64,000 nucleotides of DNA from Deinococcus fonticola (GCF_004634215.1 NZ_SMMH01000014.1:36413-100412); one strand, 5' to 3'. Shown: positions 52,252 through 60,514, counted from the stretch's first letter. Notes: generated by a model from the letters alone, not told the origin. Program-made: numbers and translations.

Positions 52252-53958
52252 GTGGCGCAACTGAAATTTCCGCATTACCACACTTACGACGAGTTGACGC
52301 AGTACCTCGAGGACGTGGCGCGAGACCACCCCACGCTGGCGAGGCTGTCCAGCATGGGCAAAAGCTACCAGGGCCGCGACCTGTGGGTGCTGACCCTGAC
52401 GAACACCGAGAGCGGGCCGGACAGCGAAAAACCCGGCTACTGGATCGACGCGAACATCCACGCCGGCGAGGTCACGGGCGGCGCGGCGGCCCTGTGGACG
52501 ATCGAGCACCTGCTGAGCCATTACGGCCAGGACAGCGCCGACGGGCGGCAGGCCACCGAACTGCTGGATCAGCACGCCCTCTACATCGCGCCGCGCCTCT
52601 CACCGGACGGGGTGGAAGCTTTCCTGACCACGCCCATGCAGGTGCGCTCCAGCCTGCGCCCCTACCCTTTCGAGGACGAGCGCGAGGGCCTCTATCCGCA
52701 CGACATCGACGGGGACGGCCGCATTTTGCAGATGCGCGTGCCCGACCCCAAAGGCCCCTGGAAAGTCAGCGAGAAAGACCCCCGCTTGATGCGCCGCCGC
52801 ACCTTTCAGGATTCCGGGGCGCAGGAGGCGGGGGAGCAGTTTTACCAGGTGTACGGCGAGGGCCTGATCCGCGATTACGACGGCTACACCGTGAAGGCCG
52901 CGCCCACGCAGTACGGCCTGGACCTGAACCGCAACTTCTTTTTCGACTGGGGCCCGGAAGGGCAGCAGCGCGGCGCGGGGCCCTACCCTGCCAGCGAACC
53001 CGAGACCCGCGCGCTGGCGGACTTTTTCGCCAGGCACCCCAATATCAACGGCGCACAGTCGTACCACACCTACGGCGGCGTCATTTTGCGCCCGTACAGT
53101 GGCCGCGCCGACGACACCCTGCCCACCCACGATCTGCGCGTGTTCAAGCAGATGGGCCAGGGCGGCACGGACCTCACCGGCTACCCGCACACCAGCGTGT
53201 TTCACGGGTTCCGCTACGACCCCAAGGAAGTGCTGCGCGGCGGGCTGTTCGACTGGTTCTACGACTCGCTGGGCATCTTCGCGTTTGCCACCGAGCTGTG
53301 GGACGTGGTCGCGGCCGCCGGCATCGGCGAGGAGAAAGGCGGCGTCCTGACCCGCGACTTCATCGAGTGGGGCCGCGATCACCCCGAGGAAGACGACCTG
53401 AAACTCCTGAAATTCAACGACGAGCAGAACCTGGGGGGCTTCGAGCCCTGGCGCCGCTTCGAGCACCCGCAACTGGGCGCGGTGGAAATCGGCGGCTGGG
53501 ATTACCGCACCTTCTGGGGGGTCGCGCCCCTCAAGTTTCTGGAAGAGATTGCCGATAAGAACGCCCGCTTCACGCTGGCGCACGCCGGGGCGAACCCGCG
53601 CCTGAACTGGAAGGTGGTGGACGTCAGGCCCCAGGAAGGCGGCCTCTACCACCTGGTCGCCGTGCTGGAAAACACCGGCTTCCTGCCCACCTACACCAGC
53701 GCCCGCGCGATGGAACGCCAGGCCGTGCAGCCCATCCGCGTGAAGGTACAGGGAGGCAGGCTGCTGAGCGGCGAGGCCACCCAGGAGATCGGCCAGCTGG
53801 AAGGCCGCAGCGCCGTGCAGGGTGGTTTCGCGCCCACCTTCGCCAGGCAGGAGCAGAAACTGGAGTGGGTGATCCGGGGCGAAAAAGGCAGCAAGGTCAC
53901 GCTGGAAGCCGCCGGGCAACGCGCGGGCGTGGCGCGGGCAGAAGTCGAACTCGGCTGA
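52252..53958 (+). CDS. M14 family zinc carboxypeptidase
   Basis: A 568-aa protein. Zinc ligands are His70 and Glu73 in NIHAGEVTG and His272 in QSYHTYGG; the catalytic Glu348 is in ATELWDVV. Substrate-binding residues appear in GLDLNRNFFFDW. A C-terminal domain (about 410-568) is beta-rich and may be an accessory module. AGGAGG 7 nt before the GTG sets the start; the frame continues upstream without a signal. No signal peptide is seen, so it may act in the cytoplasm or be exported otherwise. TAGACT at 52214 is a likely -10 box. Confidence 0.87.
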   Translation: MAQLKFPHYHTYDELTQYLEDVARDHPTLARLSSMGKSYQGRDLWVLTLTNTESGPDSEKPGYWIDANIHAGEVTGGAAALWTIEHLLSHYGQDSADGRQATELLDQHALYIAPRLSPDGVEAFLTTPMQVRSSLRPYPFEDEREGLYPHDIDGDGRILQMRVPDPKGPWKVSEKDPRLMRRRTFQDSGAQEAGEQFYQVYGEGLIRDYDGYTVKAAPTQYGLDLNRNFFFDWGPEGQQRGAGPYPASEPETRALADFFARHPNINGAQSYHTYGGVILRPYSGRADDTLPTHDLRVFKQMGQGGTDLTGYPHTSVFHGFRYDPKEVLRGGLFDWFYDSLGIFAFATELWDVVAAAGIGEEKGGVLTRDFIEWGRDHPEEDDLKLLKFNDEQNLGGFEPWRRFEHPQLGAVEIGGWDYRTFWGVAPLKFLEEIADKNARFTLAHAGANPRLNWKVVDVRPQEGGLYHLVAVLENTGFLPTYTSARAMERQAVQPIRVKVQGGRLLSGEATQEIGQLEGRSAVQGGFAPTFARQEQKLEWVIRGEKGSKVTLEAAGQRAGVARAEVELG

Positions 53959-53971
53959 GCGTGCCAGGGAA

Positions 53972-54005
53972 GCGGGAAAACATGCCAGGGAGGTGGTTTT
54001 CCCGC
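53972..54005. terminator. Hairpin after carboxypeptidase gene
   Basis: GCGGGAAAA (53972-53980) pairs perfectly with TTTTCCCGC (53997-54005) over 16 nt. The stem's own T-run could act in termination, but there is no T-tract after it. Confidence 0.5.
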
Positions 54006-54054
54006 CGTCGAAAACGTTTTGTACGCCTGACCCTCTTCACCGGCAGGGTTTCGT

Positions 54055-54060
54055 TATGCT
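54055..54060 (+). promoter_or_regulatory. -10 box, leaderless start of SGNH hydrolase
   Basis: TATGCT, then 7 nt (ctgcggc), then the ATG at 54068. Confidence 0.55.
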
Positions 54061-54067
54061 CTGCGGC

Positions 54068-54664
54068 ATGACCCGCACTTTTCAGTGTTTTGTGGCCCTG
54101 GGTGACAGCGTGACCGAGGGCATCGGCGACGCGGTCGCGGGCTTCCCGCAGATGGGCGCACACGACGCGCTGGCCCTGCGCCTCAAGGCACTCAACCCTG
54201 ACCTGAAGTACGTGAACCTGGCCCGGCGCGGCCTCCTGAGCAGTGAAATTCTGGCGACCCAACTGGAAGAGGCCATGGCCCTCCAGCCCGATCTGGTCAG
54301 CATTATTGCCGGGGCCAATGACCTGCTGATGCGCCGCTGGCACCCCGAGCAGTTCGAGCAGGACTTCGGTAGGCTGCTGGGCGCCTTTCCGGCCGCCACC
54401 GAGCGCCTCACCATGACCCTGCCGAATTTCTCCATTCCCATCGGCATGCCCGCCAGCATGACCCTGCGCTTCGAGCGGCAGTGGACACAGGCCAACGAGA
54501 TCATCCGTCGCCTGGCCCGGCAGCACGACGCCCTGCTGCTGGATGTCGGCGCGGACACCGCCTTTCATCACGCCGATGTGTGGAGCGCCGACCGCGTTCA
54601 CCCCAATGCCCGTGGGTACGCGCTGGTCATGCAGGACATGCTGGAGTTGCTGGGCCTGCCTTGA
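54068..54664 (+). CDS. SGNH/GDSL hydrolase
   Basis: A 198-aa lipase/esterase-fold enzyme. Block I is FVALGDSVTEGIGD (nucleophile Ser), block II the Gly in LARRGLLSSEI, block III IIAGANDLLMR (Gly and Asn of the oxyanion hole), and block V WSADRVHPNARGYALV (catalytic Asp and His). No signal peptide, so probably cytoplasmic. Substrate unknown; esterases, thioesterases and carbohydrate deacetylases share this fold. The gene is followed by a hairpin element. Confidence 0.88.
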   Translation: MTRTFQCFVALGDSVTEGIGDAVAGFPQMGAHDALALRLKALNPDLKYVNLARRGLLSSEILATQLEEAMALQPDLVSIIAGANDLLMRRWHPEQFEQDFGRLLGAFPAATERLTMTLPNFSIPIGMPASMTLRFERQWTQANEIIRRLARQHDALLLDVGADTAFHHADVWSADRVHPNARGYALVMQDMLELLGLP

Positions 54665-54744
54665 ACAAAGCGGCTCCAAGCCCCTCACCACGGCCCGAAG
54701 ACCAGAGGTGAACTTCCTGGGAATTCTCTGATGGTTTTGTTCCG

Positions 54745-54871
54745 GAGCGGCCCTCCAAATTCCGCCGAGCCTGGAAGAGGACCGCGCAGGCCTCCATTCT
54801 CTGTGCTGATCGCCCAAATTCACTCGCTGCGCTCGGACGGCAGGCCATCCGTTTTCTGGTCAAATGCTCTA
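54745..54871 (+). repeat. Bipartite hairpin element, copy A
   Basis: 127 bp beginning GAGCGGCCCTCCAAATTCCG and ending CTGGTCAAATGCTCTA. Stem 1 is GCCTG/CAGGC and stem 2 CGGACGG/CCATCCG (one mismatch). The linker contains CAAATTCACTCGCTGC then GCTCGGAC, shared with copies B and C. Its right end overlaps the -10 box of the 5'-nucleotidase gene. Confidence 0.75.
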
Positions 54872-54875
54872 AAAT
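54870..54875 (+). promoter_or_regulatory. -10 box of 5'-nucleotidase, at the edge of element A
   Basis: TAAAAT, then 7 nt (ggtcagt), then the GTG at 54883. The first T and A belong to the element's terminal CTCTA. Confidence 0.55.
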
Positions 54876-54882
54876 GGTCAGT

Positions 54883-56454
54883 GTGAACACGAGACGACTG
54901 TTGCCTCTGGTTTCCGCCCTGCTGCTCGGCTCGGCTGGCGCCGCTCCCTTCACCATGACGGTGCTGCACACCGACGACCTGCACGGTCACCTCGACCCGG
55001 TGAAAATCGGCGAGAACACCTACGGCGGGTACGCCCGGCAGACCACCCTGATCAAGCAGTACGCCGCGTCCGATGTGAACCCGCTGGTGCTGTCGGGCGG
55101 CGACACCTTCCAGGGCACGCTGTTCTACAACGTGTACCAGGGCCTGGCGGACGTGCTGTTCATGAACTACCAGGGCTACCAGGCCATGGCGGTGGGCAAC
55201 CACGAGTTCGACAACGGCCCCGAAGCCCTGGCGAGGTTCGCGCAGAAAGCGCAGTTTCCGCTGCTGGCCAGCAACATCGACGTGAGCACCGAACCCCTGC
55301 TGAAAGACCTGATCAAGCCCTACGCGGTGCTGAACGTCGGCGGCGAGAAGATCGGCGTGATTGGGGCCGTGACCCCGGACCTGCCCCTTATCAGCAGCCC
55401 TGGCCCGAACGTGAAGATGCTGGAACTGATGGCCAGCCTCAAGAACAGCGCCGACGCCCTGAGTGCGCAGGGCATCAACAAGGTCGTGCTGGTCTCGCAC
55501 CTGGGCTACAGCGTGGAGCAGCAGGTGGCCGCTGCGGTACCCGGCATCGACCTGATCGTGGGCGGGCACAGCCACACACTGCTGGGCACCTTCGACAACA
55601 AGGACTTTCCCAAGTCCGAAGGGCCTTACCCGACCGTCGTGCAGAACCCCGACGGCAACAAGACCCTGCTGGTCGCCGCCTGGGAGTGGGGCAAGGTGCT
55701 GGGCCGCATCAAGGTCACCTTCAATGACGCCGGCGCGGTGGACAGCTGGGAAGGCAACCCCATTCCCGTCAGCAAGGACATCGCCGAGGACGACACCAGC
55801 CGCCGCATGATCGCCACCCTCAGCGTGCCGATCGCCAATCTACGCCAGCAGGTCGTGGGCAACACCGGCACCGGCCTGAACGGCAACCGCGAAGTCGTGC
55901 GCAAGCGCGAAAGCACCATGGCCAACGTCCTGGCCGACGCCGCCCTCGCCGCCGCGCAGCCCGCCGGGGCGCAACTGGCCTTCGTGAACGGCGGGGGGGT
56001 GCGCGCCGGCATCGACCAGGGCCCCATCACCTTCGAGGAAGCCATCACCGTGCAGCCCTTCGGCAACAGCCTCAGCGTGCTCGACCTGACCGGCGCACAG
56101 ATCCGCGCCGCGCTGGAACACGGCGTCGCCACCTGGAGCGAGAACAAGGGCCAGTTCCTGCACGTCTCCAAGGGCGTGTCCTACACCTTCGACCTGAGCA
56201 AACCCGCCGGCAGCCGCGTGACCGCCGTGACCCTGAACGGCCAGCCCCTGGTGGACAGCCAGACCTACAAGGTCGCCATGAACAACTTCACGGCCGGCGG
56301 CGGCGACGGCTTCACCATGTTCCAGGGTGCCAAACGCCTCGACACCGGCACGCTGGACGTGGACATCCTGGTGAACTACCTGAAGGCCAACCCCACCCTG
56401 AGCGCCCAGAACGAAGGCCGCATCGTGATCGTCAACGAACCCGCCGCTAAATAA
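54883..56454 (+). CDS. Secreted 5'-nucleotidase/metallophosphatase
   Basis: A 523-aa protein, taking the GTG fixed by the -10 box (an ATG 9 bp upstream lies within that box). Signal peptide about residues 1-20 (LLLGSAGAA). The N-terminal metallophosphatase domain has LHTDDLHGHL (D-x-H), SGGDTFQGT, VGNHEFDNG and VGGHSHTLLG. The C-terminal 5'-nucleotidase domain (about 330-510) has VNGGGVRAGIDQG and NNFTAGGGDGFTMF, the nucleoside-stacking region. It dephosphorylates extracellular nucleotides, matching the exported nuclease gene 3 kb away. A strong terminator follows. Confidence 0.9.
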   Translation: MNTRRLLPLVSALLLGSAGAAPFTMTVLHTDDLHGHLDPVKIGENTYGGYARQTTLIKQYAASDVNPLVLSGGDTFQGTLFYNVYQGLADVLFMNYQGYQAMAVGNHEFDNGPEALARFAQKAQFPLLASNIDVSTEPLLKDLIKPYAVLNVGGEKIGVIGAVTPDLPLISSPGPNVKMLELMASLKNSADALSAQGINKVVLVSHLGYSVEQQVAAAVPGIDLIVGGHSHTLLGTFDNKDFPKSEGPYPTVVQNPDGNKTLLVAAWEWGKVLGRIKVTFNDAGAVDSWEGNPIPVSKDIAEDDTSRRMIATLSVPIANLRQQVVGNTGTGLNGNREVVRKRESTMANVLADAALAAAQPAGAQLAFVNGGGVRAGIDQGPITFEEAITVQPFGNSLSVLDLTGAQIRAALEHGVATWSENKGQFLHVSKGVSYTFDLSKPAGSRVTAVTLNGQPLVDSQTYKVAMNNFTAGGGDGFTMFQGAKRLDTGTLDVDILVNYLKANPTLSAQNEGRIVIVNEPAAK

Positions 56455-56467
56455 GTTTTACAAGCGA

Positions 56468-56504
56468 GAAACCGCCCGTCACGAGGATGGGCGGTTTCTT
56501 TTTT
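56468..56504 (+). terminator. Strong intrinsic terminator after 5'-nucleotidase
   Basis: GAAACCGCCC (56468-56477) pairs with GGGCGGTTTC (56489-56498), followed by six T. Read on the other strand it lacks a good T-run. Confidence 0.9.
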
Positions 56505-56512
56505 GTCGCACT

Positions 56513-56653
56513 TTATTGATCGGCCACGCAGGTGTTCCCCGCAGGGTCGTACATCTGGCCCTGGTCGCATACCGGTTGCGGCCCGCTGCACGCACTCAGC
56601 CCCAGGGTCAGTACGACGAAGGCCAGCACTTTCCAGCTTTTCAGAAGTCTCAT
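56513..56653 (-). CDS. 46-aa lipoprotein
   Basis: A short but convincing gene. The product starts MRLLKSWKVLAFVVLTLGLS, a signal peptide leading to the lipobox LSAC with the lipidated Cys22. The mature part is only 25 residues, with two more cysteines (PVCDQGQMYDPAGNTCVADQ). C-x-x-G-x-x-YDP-x-x-x-x-C resembles the core of chitin-binding peritrophin-like knots, but it is too short to assign. A TACTCT box lies 5 nt before the ATG. No relative recognised. It lies convergent with the 5'-nucleotidase. Confidence 0.7.
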   Translation of the reverse strand: MRLLKSWKVLAFVVLTLGLSACSGPQPVCDQGQMYDPAGNTCVADQ

Positions 56654-56658
56654 ACGCC

Positions 56659-56664
56659 AGAGTA
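56659..56664 (-). promoter_or_regulatory. -10 box, leaderless start of 46-aa lipoprotein
   Basis: TACTCT on the minus strand, 5 nt before the ATG. Confidence 0.5.
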
Positions 56665-56682
56665 CATCCTGGCCCCGGCCCA

Positions 56683-56808
56683 GAGCAGTTCTCCGAATTC
56701 CGTTCTGCGGAGAACATCACTCCGCATAACTCCACTCTCCGTCCTGCTCGTCTGAATTCACTCGCGCTGCTCGGACAACAGCACGGCGTGCTTTTGTCTA
56801 ATGCTCTA
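56683..56808 (+). repeat. Bipartite hairpin element, copy B
   Basis: 126 bp from GAGCAGTTCTCCGAATTCCG to TTGTCTAATGCTCTA. Stem 1 is TGCGGAG/CTCCGCA (perfect, loop aacatca), stem 2 GACAAcAGCAC/GTGCTtTTGTC (one mismatch, loop ggc). The linker has CTGAATTCACTCGCGCTGC then TCGGACA. It is intergenic and ends 8 bp before the M20 gene's stop. Confidence 0.8.
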
Positions 56809-56816
56809 GCACACCC

Positions 56817-58154
56817 TTACCCCCCTTTCCCCAGGCGCCCGATTAACTCCACGCCGAACGCCACGCCTTTCACGAAGTGCTCCTTGACGATATTCTCGTT
56901 GGGGGCGTGGACGCGGCCGGCGCTGTTGCCGATGCCCGCCGCCACGCAGGGCACACCGAGGGTATCCGTGAAGGGGTGCATGGGGCCGCTGCCGCCCGCG
57001 CTGGGGTGAACGACGGGTTCGCCGTGAACGTCTCGGGCGGCGCTGATGCACGCCTGGACGAAGGGGGCGGTCATGTCGCTGCGGGCGGATTTCTGGTGGG
57101 CTTCGAGTTCGACGATCTCCACGTCCTGCAGGCCCTGGGCGTCCAGGTGAGCGCGCAGGAGGTGCACGATGTGCGCCGGATCCTGATCCGGCACCAGGCG
57201 GAAATCGAGTTTCACGAAGCCCTCGGCGGGCAGCACGGTTTTGCTGCCCTGGCCCTGGTAGCCGCCGCCCCAGCCGTTGACGTTCACGATGGGTTTGAAG
57301 TTGGTGCGGTAGGCGTACTCGGTTCCTTCGGCGAAGACGCGCTTCAGGCCGAAGGTATCTTTCAGGTGTTTCTCGCCACTGTCGATGGTCTCCAGGGCCG
57401 CGAGGTCGGCGGGCGTGGGTTCGCGCACAGAATCGTGGAAGCCGGGGATCAGGATATGGCCCTGGTCGTCGCGGATGCTGGCAACCGCCCTGGCGAGGCG
57501 GTACAGGGGGTTGTCGACGACGGCCCCGAGGCTGCTGTGCAGGTCACTGTCGGCCAGTTTGCAGCGCAGCTCGACGGCGATGATGCCCTTCAGGCCGAGG
57601 CTGATGACGGGCCGCCCGTCATCGCGCAGGCCGCCGAATTCCCACCAGCAGCCGTCGGCCTGCAGCTGCGCCTGGTGCGTCTCCACGAACTGCACCAGGC
57701 TGGGGCTGCCGACTTCCTCTTCACCTTCAATGAGCCACTTGATCCTGATGGGAAGCTGCCCGCCGTGCTGTTCCTTGACGGCGCGGACAGCGGCCAGACG
57801 CGAGGCCAGTTCGCCCTTGTCGTCGCTGGCCCCACGGCCGTACAGTCGCCCGTCGCGTTCGGTGAGGGTAAAGGGCGGGCTGTGCCACAGTTCGACGGGG
57901 TCTTCGGGTTGCACGTCGTAGTGGTTGTAGATCAGCAGCGTGAACGGCCCTTCCCCGGCTTCGGCCAGCAGGATGGGCGCGACCTCACCGGGGAACGCCT
58001 GCACGCGGAAGCCCTCGGCTTCCAGCAGGCGCGAGACGGCGGCGGCAGTTTCGTTCAGCATGCGACCCTGCGCGGACACGCTTTGCAGCGCCACCAGGTC
58101 ACGAAGGTCAGTCAGGCCGCGTTCGACGTGCGCCGCCAGGTCAGGTGTGGTCAT
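56817..58154 (-). CDS. M20 family dipeptidase
   Basis: A 445-aa metallopeptidase. LLIYNHYDVQP (first zinc His and Asp), GRGASDDKGELA (bridging Asp), LIEGEEEVGSPSL (catalytic Glu pair) and GIGNSAGRVHAPNENI near the C terminus (zinc His) are all present. A dimerisation domain occupies about residues 200-330. Closest in type to carnosinase/DapE-like dipeptidases acting on short peptides in the cytoplasm. The ATG is fixed by a TACCCT box 6 nt upstream; a much longer frame runs on but has no signal. Confidence 0.9.
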   Translation of the reverse strand: MTTPDLAAHVERGLTDLRDLVALQSVSAQGRMLNETAAAVSRLLEAEGFRVQAFPGEVAPILLAEAGEGPFTLLIYNHYDVQPEDPVELWHSPPFTLTERDGRLYGRGASDDKGELASRLAAVRAVKEQHGGQLPIRIKWLIEGEEEVGSPSLVQFVETHQAQLQADGCWWEFGGLRDDGRPVISLGLKGIIAVELRCKLADSDLHSSLGAVVDNPLYRLARAVASIRDDQGHILIPGFHDSVREPTPADLAALETIDSGEKHLKDTFGLKRVFAEGTEYAYRTNFKPIVNVNGWGGGYQGQGSKTVLPAEGFVKLDFRLVPDQDPAHIVHLLRAHLDAQGLQDVEIVELEAHQKSARSDMTAPFVQACISAARDVHGEPVVHPSAGGSGPMHPFTDTLGVPCVAAGIGNSAGRVHAPNENIVKEHFVKGVAFGVELIGRLGKGG

Positions 58155-58160
58155 ACCCAG

Positions 58161-58166
58161 AGGGTA
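58161..58166 (-). promoter_or_regulatory. -10 box, leaderless start of M20 gene
   Basis: TACCCT on the minus strand, 6 nt (ctgggt) before the ATG. Confidence 0.55.
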
Positions 58167-58447
58167 ATGCAAAACGCCCGCTGAAGGAGGCGAAACGGAA
58201 TACAAGAGCATCCGCGCGATCCCCCTGCTTGCCCTTCGCCTTCTTCTATGGTGAGAGGCGTACGAAATGGCGCTACACAGGAGGGCAGCGGCGGAAGAAT
58301 GAAACGCAGACCTCGCAAAGGAGGCGTGCGGCGACCTCCGATGTCCCAGAATCCATTTAGGCCCGCATGGGCCCTGCTTCACCTGTACCAGTACCGCGAA
58401 AAGCAGAACGCCCGGCGGGAGATTCCGGACGTTCCAGCGGGAGAAAG

Positions 58448-58473
58448 GCACCTTGAAGGAGGAGGCAAGGTGC
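58448..58473 (-). terminator. Terminator of small membrane protein gene
   Basis: GCACCTTG (58448-58455) and CAAGGTGC (58466-58473) form a perfect stem over 10 nt. On the minus strand it lies 14 bp after the stop and is followed by CTTTCTC. Confidence 0.6.
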
Positions 58474-58487
58474 GAGGAGGTGTTCGG

Positions 58488-58679
58488 TCAGGGTTTACGT
58501 TTTGTCCAGCTGTAGGAACGGAAGGCGTCGACACCGAACCACACGGCAAACACACCGGCGATGATGGCGGCTGACATCTTGTTCACGTTGAAGGCGCGGT
58601 AAGCGATAAAGGCGCACACCACGGCCAGCAGCAGGCTGAGCAGGAACACAACGTTGGGAGGAACGCGCCGACCGAACAT
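58488..58679 (-). CDS. Small two-helix membrane protein
   Basis: A 63-aa protein. Helix 1 spans about residues 9-27 (VVFLLSLLLAVVCAFIAYRA) and helix 2 about 35-51 (SAAIIAGVFAVWFGVDAF), with a basic C terminus (WTKRKP), giving both ends probably in the cytoplasm. A TAAGCT box 6 nt upstream supports the start. No family recognised. Confidence 0.7.
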   Translation of the reverse strand: MFGRRVPPNVVFLLSLLLAVVCAFIAYRAFNVNKMSAAIIAGVFAVWFGVDAFRSYSWTKRKP

Positions 58680-58685
58680 GAGACC

Positions 58686-58691
58686 AGCTTA
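58686..58691 (-). promoter_or_regulatory. -10 box, leaderless start of small membrane protein
   Basis: TAAGCT on the minus strand, 6 nt before the ATG. Confidence 0.5.
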
Positions 58692-58758
58692 CTGAGACTC
58701 ATCTAACAAAATCATTCCAGTTGCCCCAGCGTAAGTTCATGCAATGCCGGGGGAAAGA

Positions 58759-59511
58759 TTAACTGTTGCCCAGGAAGTCCACCTGCACGGCTTTGGCCTG
58801 CGCTTCCTGCCGCGCGGTGCTGAGCTGGGCATGAACAGCCGGGCGCAGGGCGCGTTCGGGCTTTTGCCACAGCGCCTGGGCCACGCGGCTGGCGCGGCGC
58901 ACCAGGATGGCCTCGCCCGGCTGCGCCAGGCTGATGGCCGCCAGCAACGCCTGGGCGCTGGGCGGCAGGTCAGCCGTAAAGTCCAGGTTCACCAGGGTGG
59001 TGACGCGCTCGGTGCCGCCCTGATCGGTGTTGCGGCGCAGGCTCACGCGGGCTTCCGGCTGGGCGGGCCGCTGCTCGATCAACACGTCGGTCTGCGGCAG
59101 GTGCGGCCCGCCCCCGCTGCCCCGGCGGGCGTCGTTGGCCAGGGCATGGGCGCTGAGCATGTGCCGCCCGGTGCGCGGGGCGTAGCGGGCGTGCAGGTGC
59201 AGGCCGCGCTGCTCTGCTTCGTCCAGCAGTTCGCGGGTGGCATCGGCCAGCAGCTGCGGGCCGCGCCCACGGGCCACGCAGGCAATGACCGCCTGGTTGT
59301 CGGTGTGAACAGTCAACGCCTCGCCAGCCGGCGCGGCCCGCACGGCTTCCAGCACCGCGCGCAACTCGGCGGCGTTGTTGTCGGGCGAGTCCAGCAGGCC
59401 CTGAAAGCGGACGGGCAACTGGCCGGGCCGCAGCAGCACCATGCCCCAGCCGCCCAGGCCGCTGCCGTCGGACTGCTCCTGCCAGCTGGCGTCCACGTAA
59501 GCGTGATTCAC
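58759..59511 (-). CDS. RNase HI-domain protein with extra C-terminal region
   Basis: A 250-aa protein. The RNase H fold fills residues 1 to about 130: AYVDASW (first Asp), NNAAELRAVLEAVRA (Glu), TVHTDNQAVIAC (Asp) and AHALANDARRG (last Asp). All four acidic residues are kept, so it should cut RNA in RNA-DNA hybrids. The C-terminal 115 residues are a separate alpha/beta region I do not recognise. The GTG start directly before the first strand is chosen; an ATG 30 bp upstream is also possible. It is divergent from pyrE. Confidence 0.8.
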   Translation of the reverse strand: MNHAYVDASWQEQSDGSGLGGWGMVLLRPGQLPVRFQGLLDSPDNNAAELRAVLEAVRAAPAGEALTVHTDNQAVIACVARGRGPQLLADATRELLDEAEQRGLHLHARYAPRTGRHMLSAHALANDARRGSGGGPHLPQTDVLIEQRPAQPEARVSLRRNTDQGGTERVTTLVNLDFTADLPPSAQALLAAISLAQPGEAILVRRASRVAQALWQKPERALRPAVHAQLSTARQEAQAKAVQVDFLGNS

Positions 59512-59608
59512 GGTCTTTCGCCCCCGAGCGCCGCCCACCATCTGCCCTGTGCCATTTGCGTTCTCACTATGCCTGATGTCCTGACGCGGGAATGCGATAC
59601 TTCTCTTC

Positions 59609-60193
59609 ATGAGTGAGCTGGATGTTCTGGATCTGTACAAGCAAACCGGCGCCTTTCACGAGGGCCGCTTTCTGCTGGCCTCGGGCCGTCAATCGCCGTT
59701 CTTCCTGCAGTCCACGACGCTGCTGCAGCACCCCAGGGCCATGATGCAGGTGGGCGCGGCCATGGCCCGCAAGGTGATGGAAGCGGGCCTGACCCCGGAT
59801 TTCGTGGTCGGCCCGGCCATGGGCGGCGTCACCCTGGCCTATGAGGTGGCGCGGCAACTCTCGGAAGCGCAGCCGGACATCAGGGGAATTTTCGCCGAGA
59901 AAGACGGCATGGGCGGCATGAAGCTCCGCGAGGCCTTCAGCATTCGCCCCGGCGAGACGTTTATTGCCACCGAGGACGTACTGACCACTGGCGGCAGCCT
60001 GCTGCGCGCCGTGAAGGCCGTCGAAGCGCACGGCGGCAAGTGCATTGGTCTGTGCACCATCATCGACCGCCGCCAGGAAACCGGGCCGCTGCACGGCTAC
60101 CCCCTGATGAGCCTCAAGGAACTGTACTTCGACACCTACGCCCCGCACGAAGTTCCGGACTGGCTGGCCGAGCGGCCGCTGCAAGAGATTTAA
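59609..60193 (+). CDS. pyrE: Orotate phosphoribosyltransferase
   Basis: A 194-aa PRTase. The N-terminal hood has GAFHEGRFLLASGRQSPFFL. AEKDGMGGMKLREAF is the flexible catalytic loop, in which the usual Lys-rich sequence is altered. FIATEDVLTTGGSLLRAVKA is the PRPP-binding motif with two acidic residues. Converts orotate and PRPP to OMP in pyrimidine synthesis. The length is on the short side and resembles Thermus-type PyrE. The stop is 9 bp before the next gene, with which it probably forms a two-gene operon. Confidence 0.9.
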   Translation: MSELDVLDLYKQTGAFHEGRFLLASGRQSPFFLQSTTLLQHPRAMMQVGAAMARKVMEAGLTPDFVVGPAMGGVTLAYEVARQLSEAQPDIRGIFAEKDGMGGMKLREAFSIRPGETFIATEDVLTTGGSLLRAVKAVEAHGGKCIGLCTIIDRRQETGPLHGYPLMSLKELYFDTYAPHEVPDWLAERPLQEI

Positions 60194-60202
60194 GGAGTCG
60201 CC

Positions 60203-60514
60203 ATGATCACTGTCATGAACCGCATTTTCGTGAAGCCCGAATTTGCCGAGCAGTTCGAGGAACGCTTTCGCACCCGCGCCGGACTGGTGGACAGCATGCC
60301 GGGCTTTGTGCGTAACGAAGTGCTGCGCCCCACCCGGGCCGGCGACCCGTTCATTGTCCTGACCTACTGGGACAACATGGGCGCCTTTACCGCCTGGACG
60401 GAATCGGACGCTTTCAAGCAGGGCCACGCCCGCAGCGGCAGCCTGCCCCGCGAAGCTTTCAGCGGCCCCAACGTGCTGGAAATCCACGAGGTGATTGGGC
60501 AGGGTGCCCAGTAA
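60203..60514 (+). CDS. Antibiotic biosynthesis monooxygenase (ABM)/IsdG-like protein
   Basis: A 103-aa ferredoxin-like alpha/beta protein. VMNRIFVKPEFAEQFEERF is the first strand and helix, GLVDSMPGFVRNEVLRP the second, and VLTYWDNMGAFTAWTESDAF the late strand with the conserved W. This matches ABM/HmoB-type proteins, which include haem-degrading enzymes; the Asn near the start and the W are kept, but haem use is not established. AAGGAG 5 nt before the ATG. Co-transcribed with pyrE. Confidence 0.83.
   Translation: MITVMNRIFVKPEFAEQFEERFRTRAGLVDSMPGFVRNEVLRPTRAGDPFIVLTYWDNMGAFTAWTESDAFKQGHARSGSLPREAFSGPNVLEIHEVIGQGAQ

Larger units (their letters stand above)
58155..58487. other. 333-bp region, no supported gene
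   Basis: Between the M20 start and the end of the small membrane protein gene, both on the minus strand. It contains the M20 -10 box and a terminator hairpin. Open frames on both strands are Arg-rich or Gly-rich and lack signals. No RNA recognised. Confidence 0.45.

Noticed and set aside
56877..58184. 435-aa open frame on the plus strand
   Set aside because: Antisense to the M20 peptidase, which has all metal-binding motifs.
58155..58451. N-terminal extension of the M20 frame
   Set aside because: Arg-, His- and Ser-rich without a ribosome site; the -10 box at 58161-58166 places the start at 58154.
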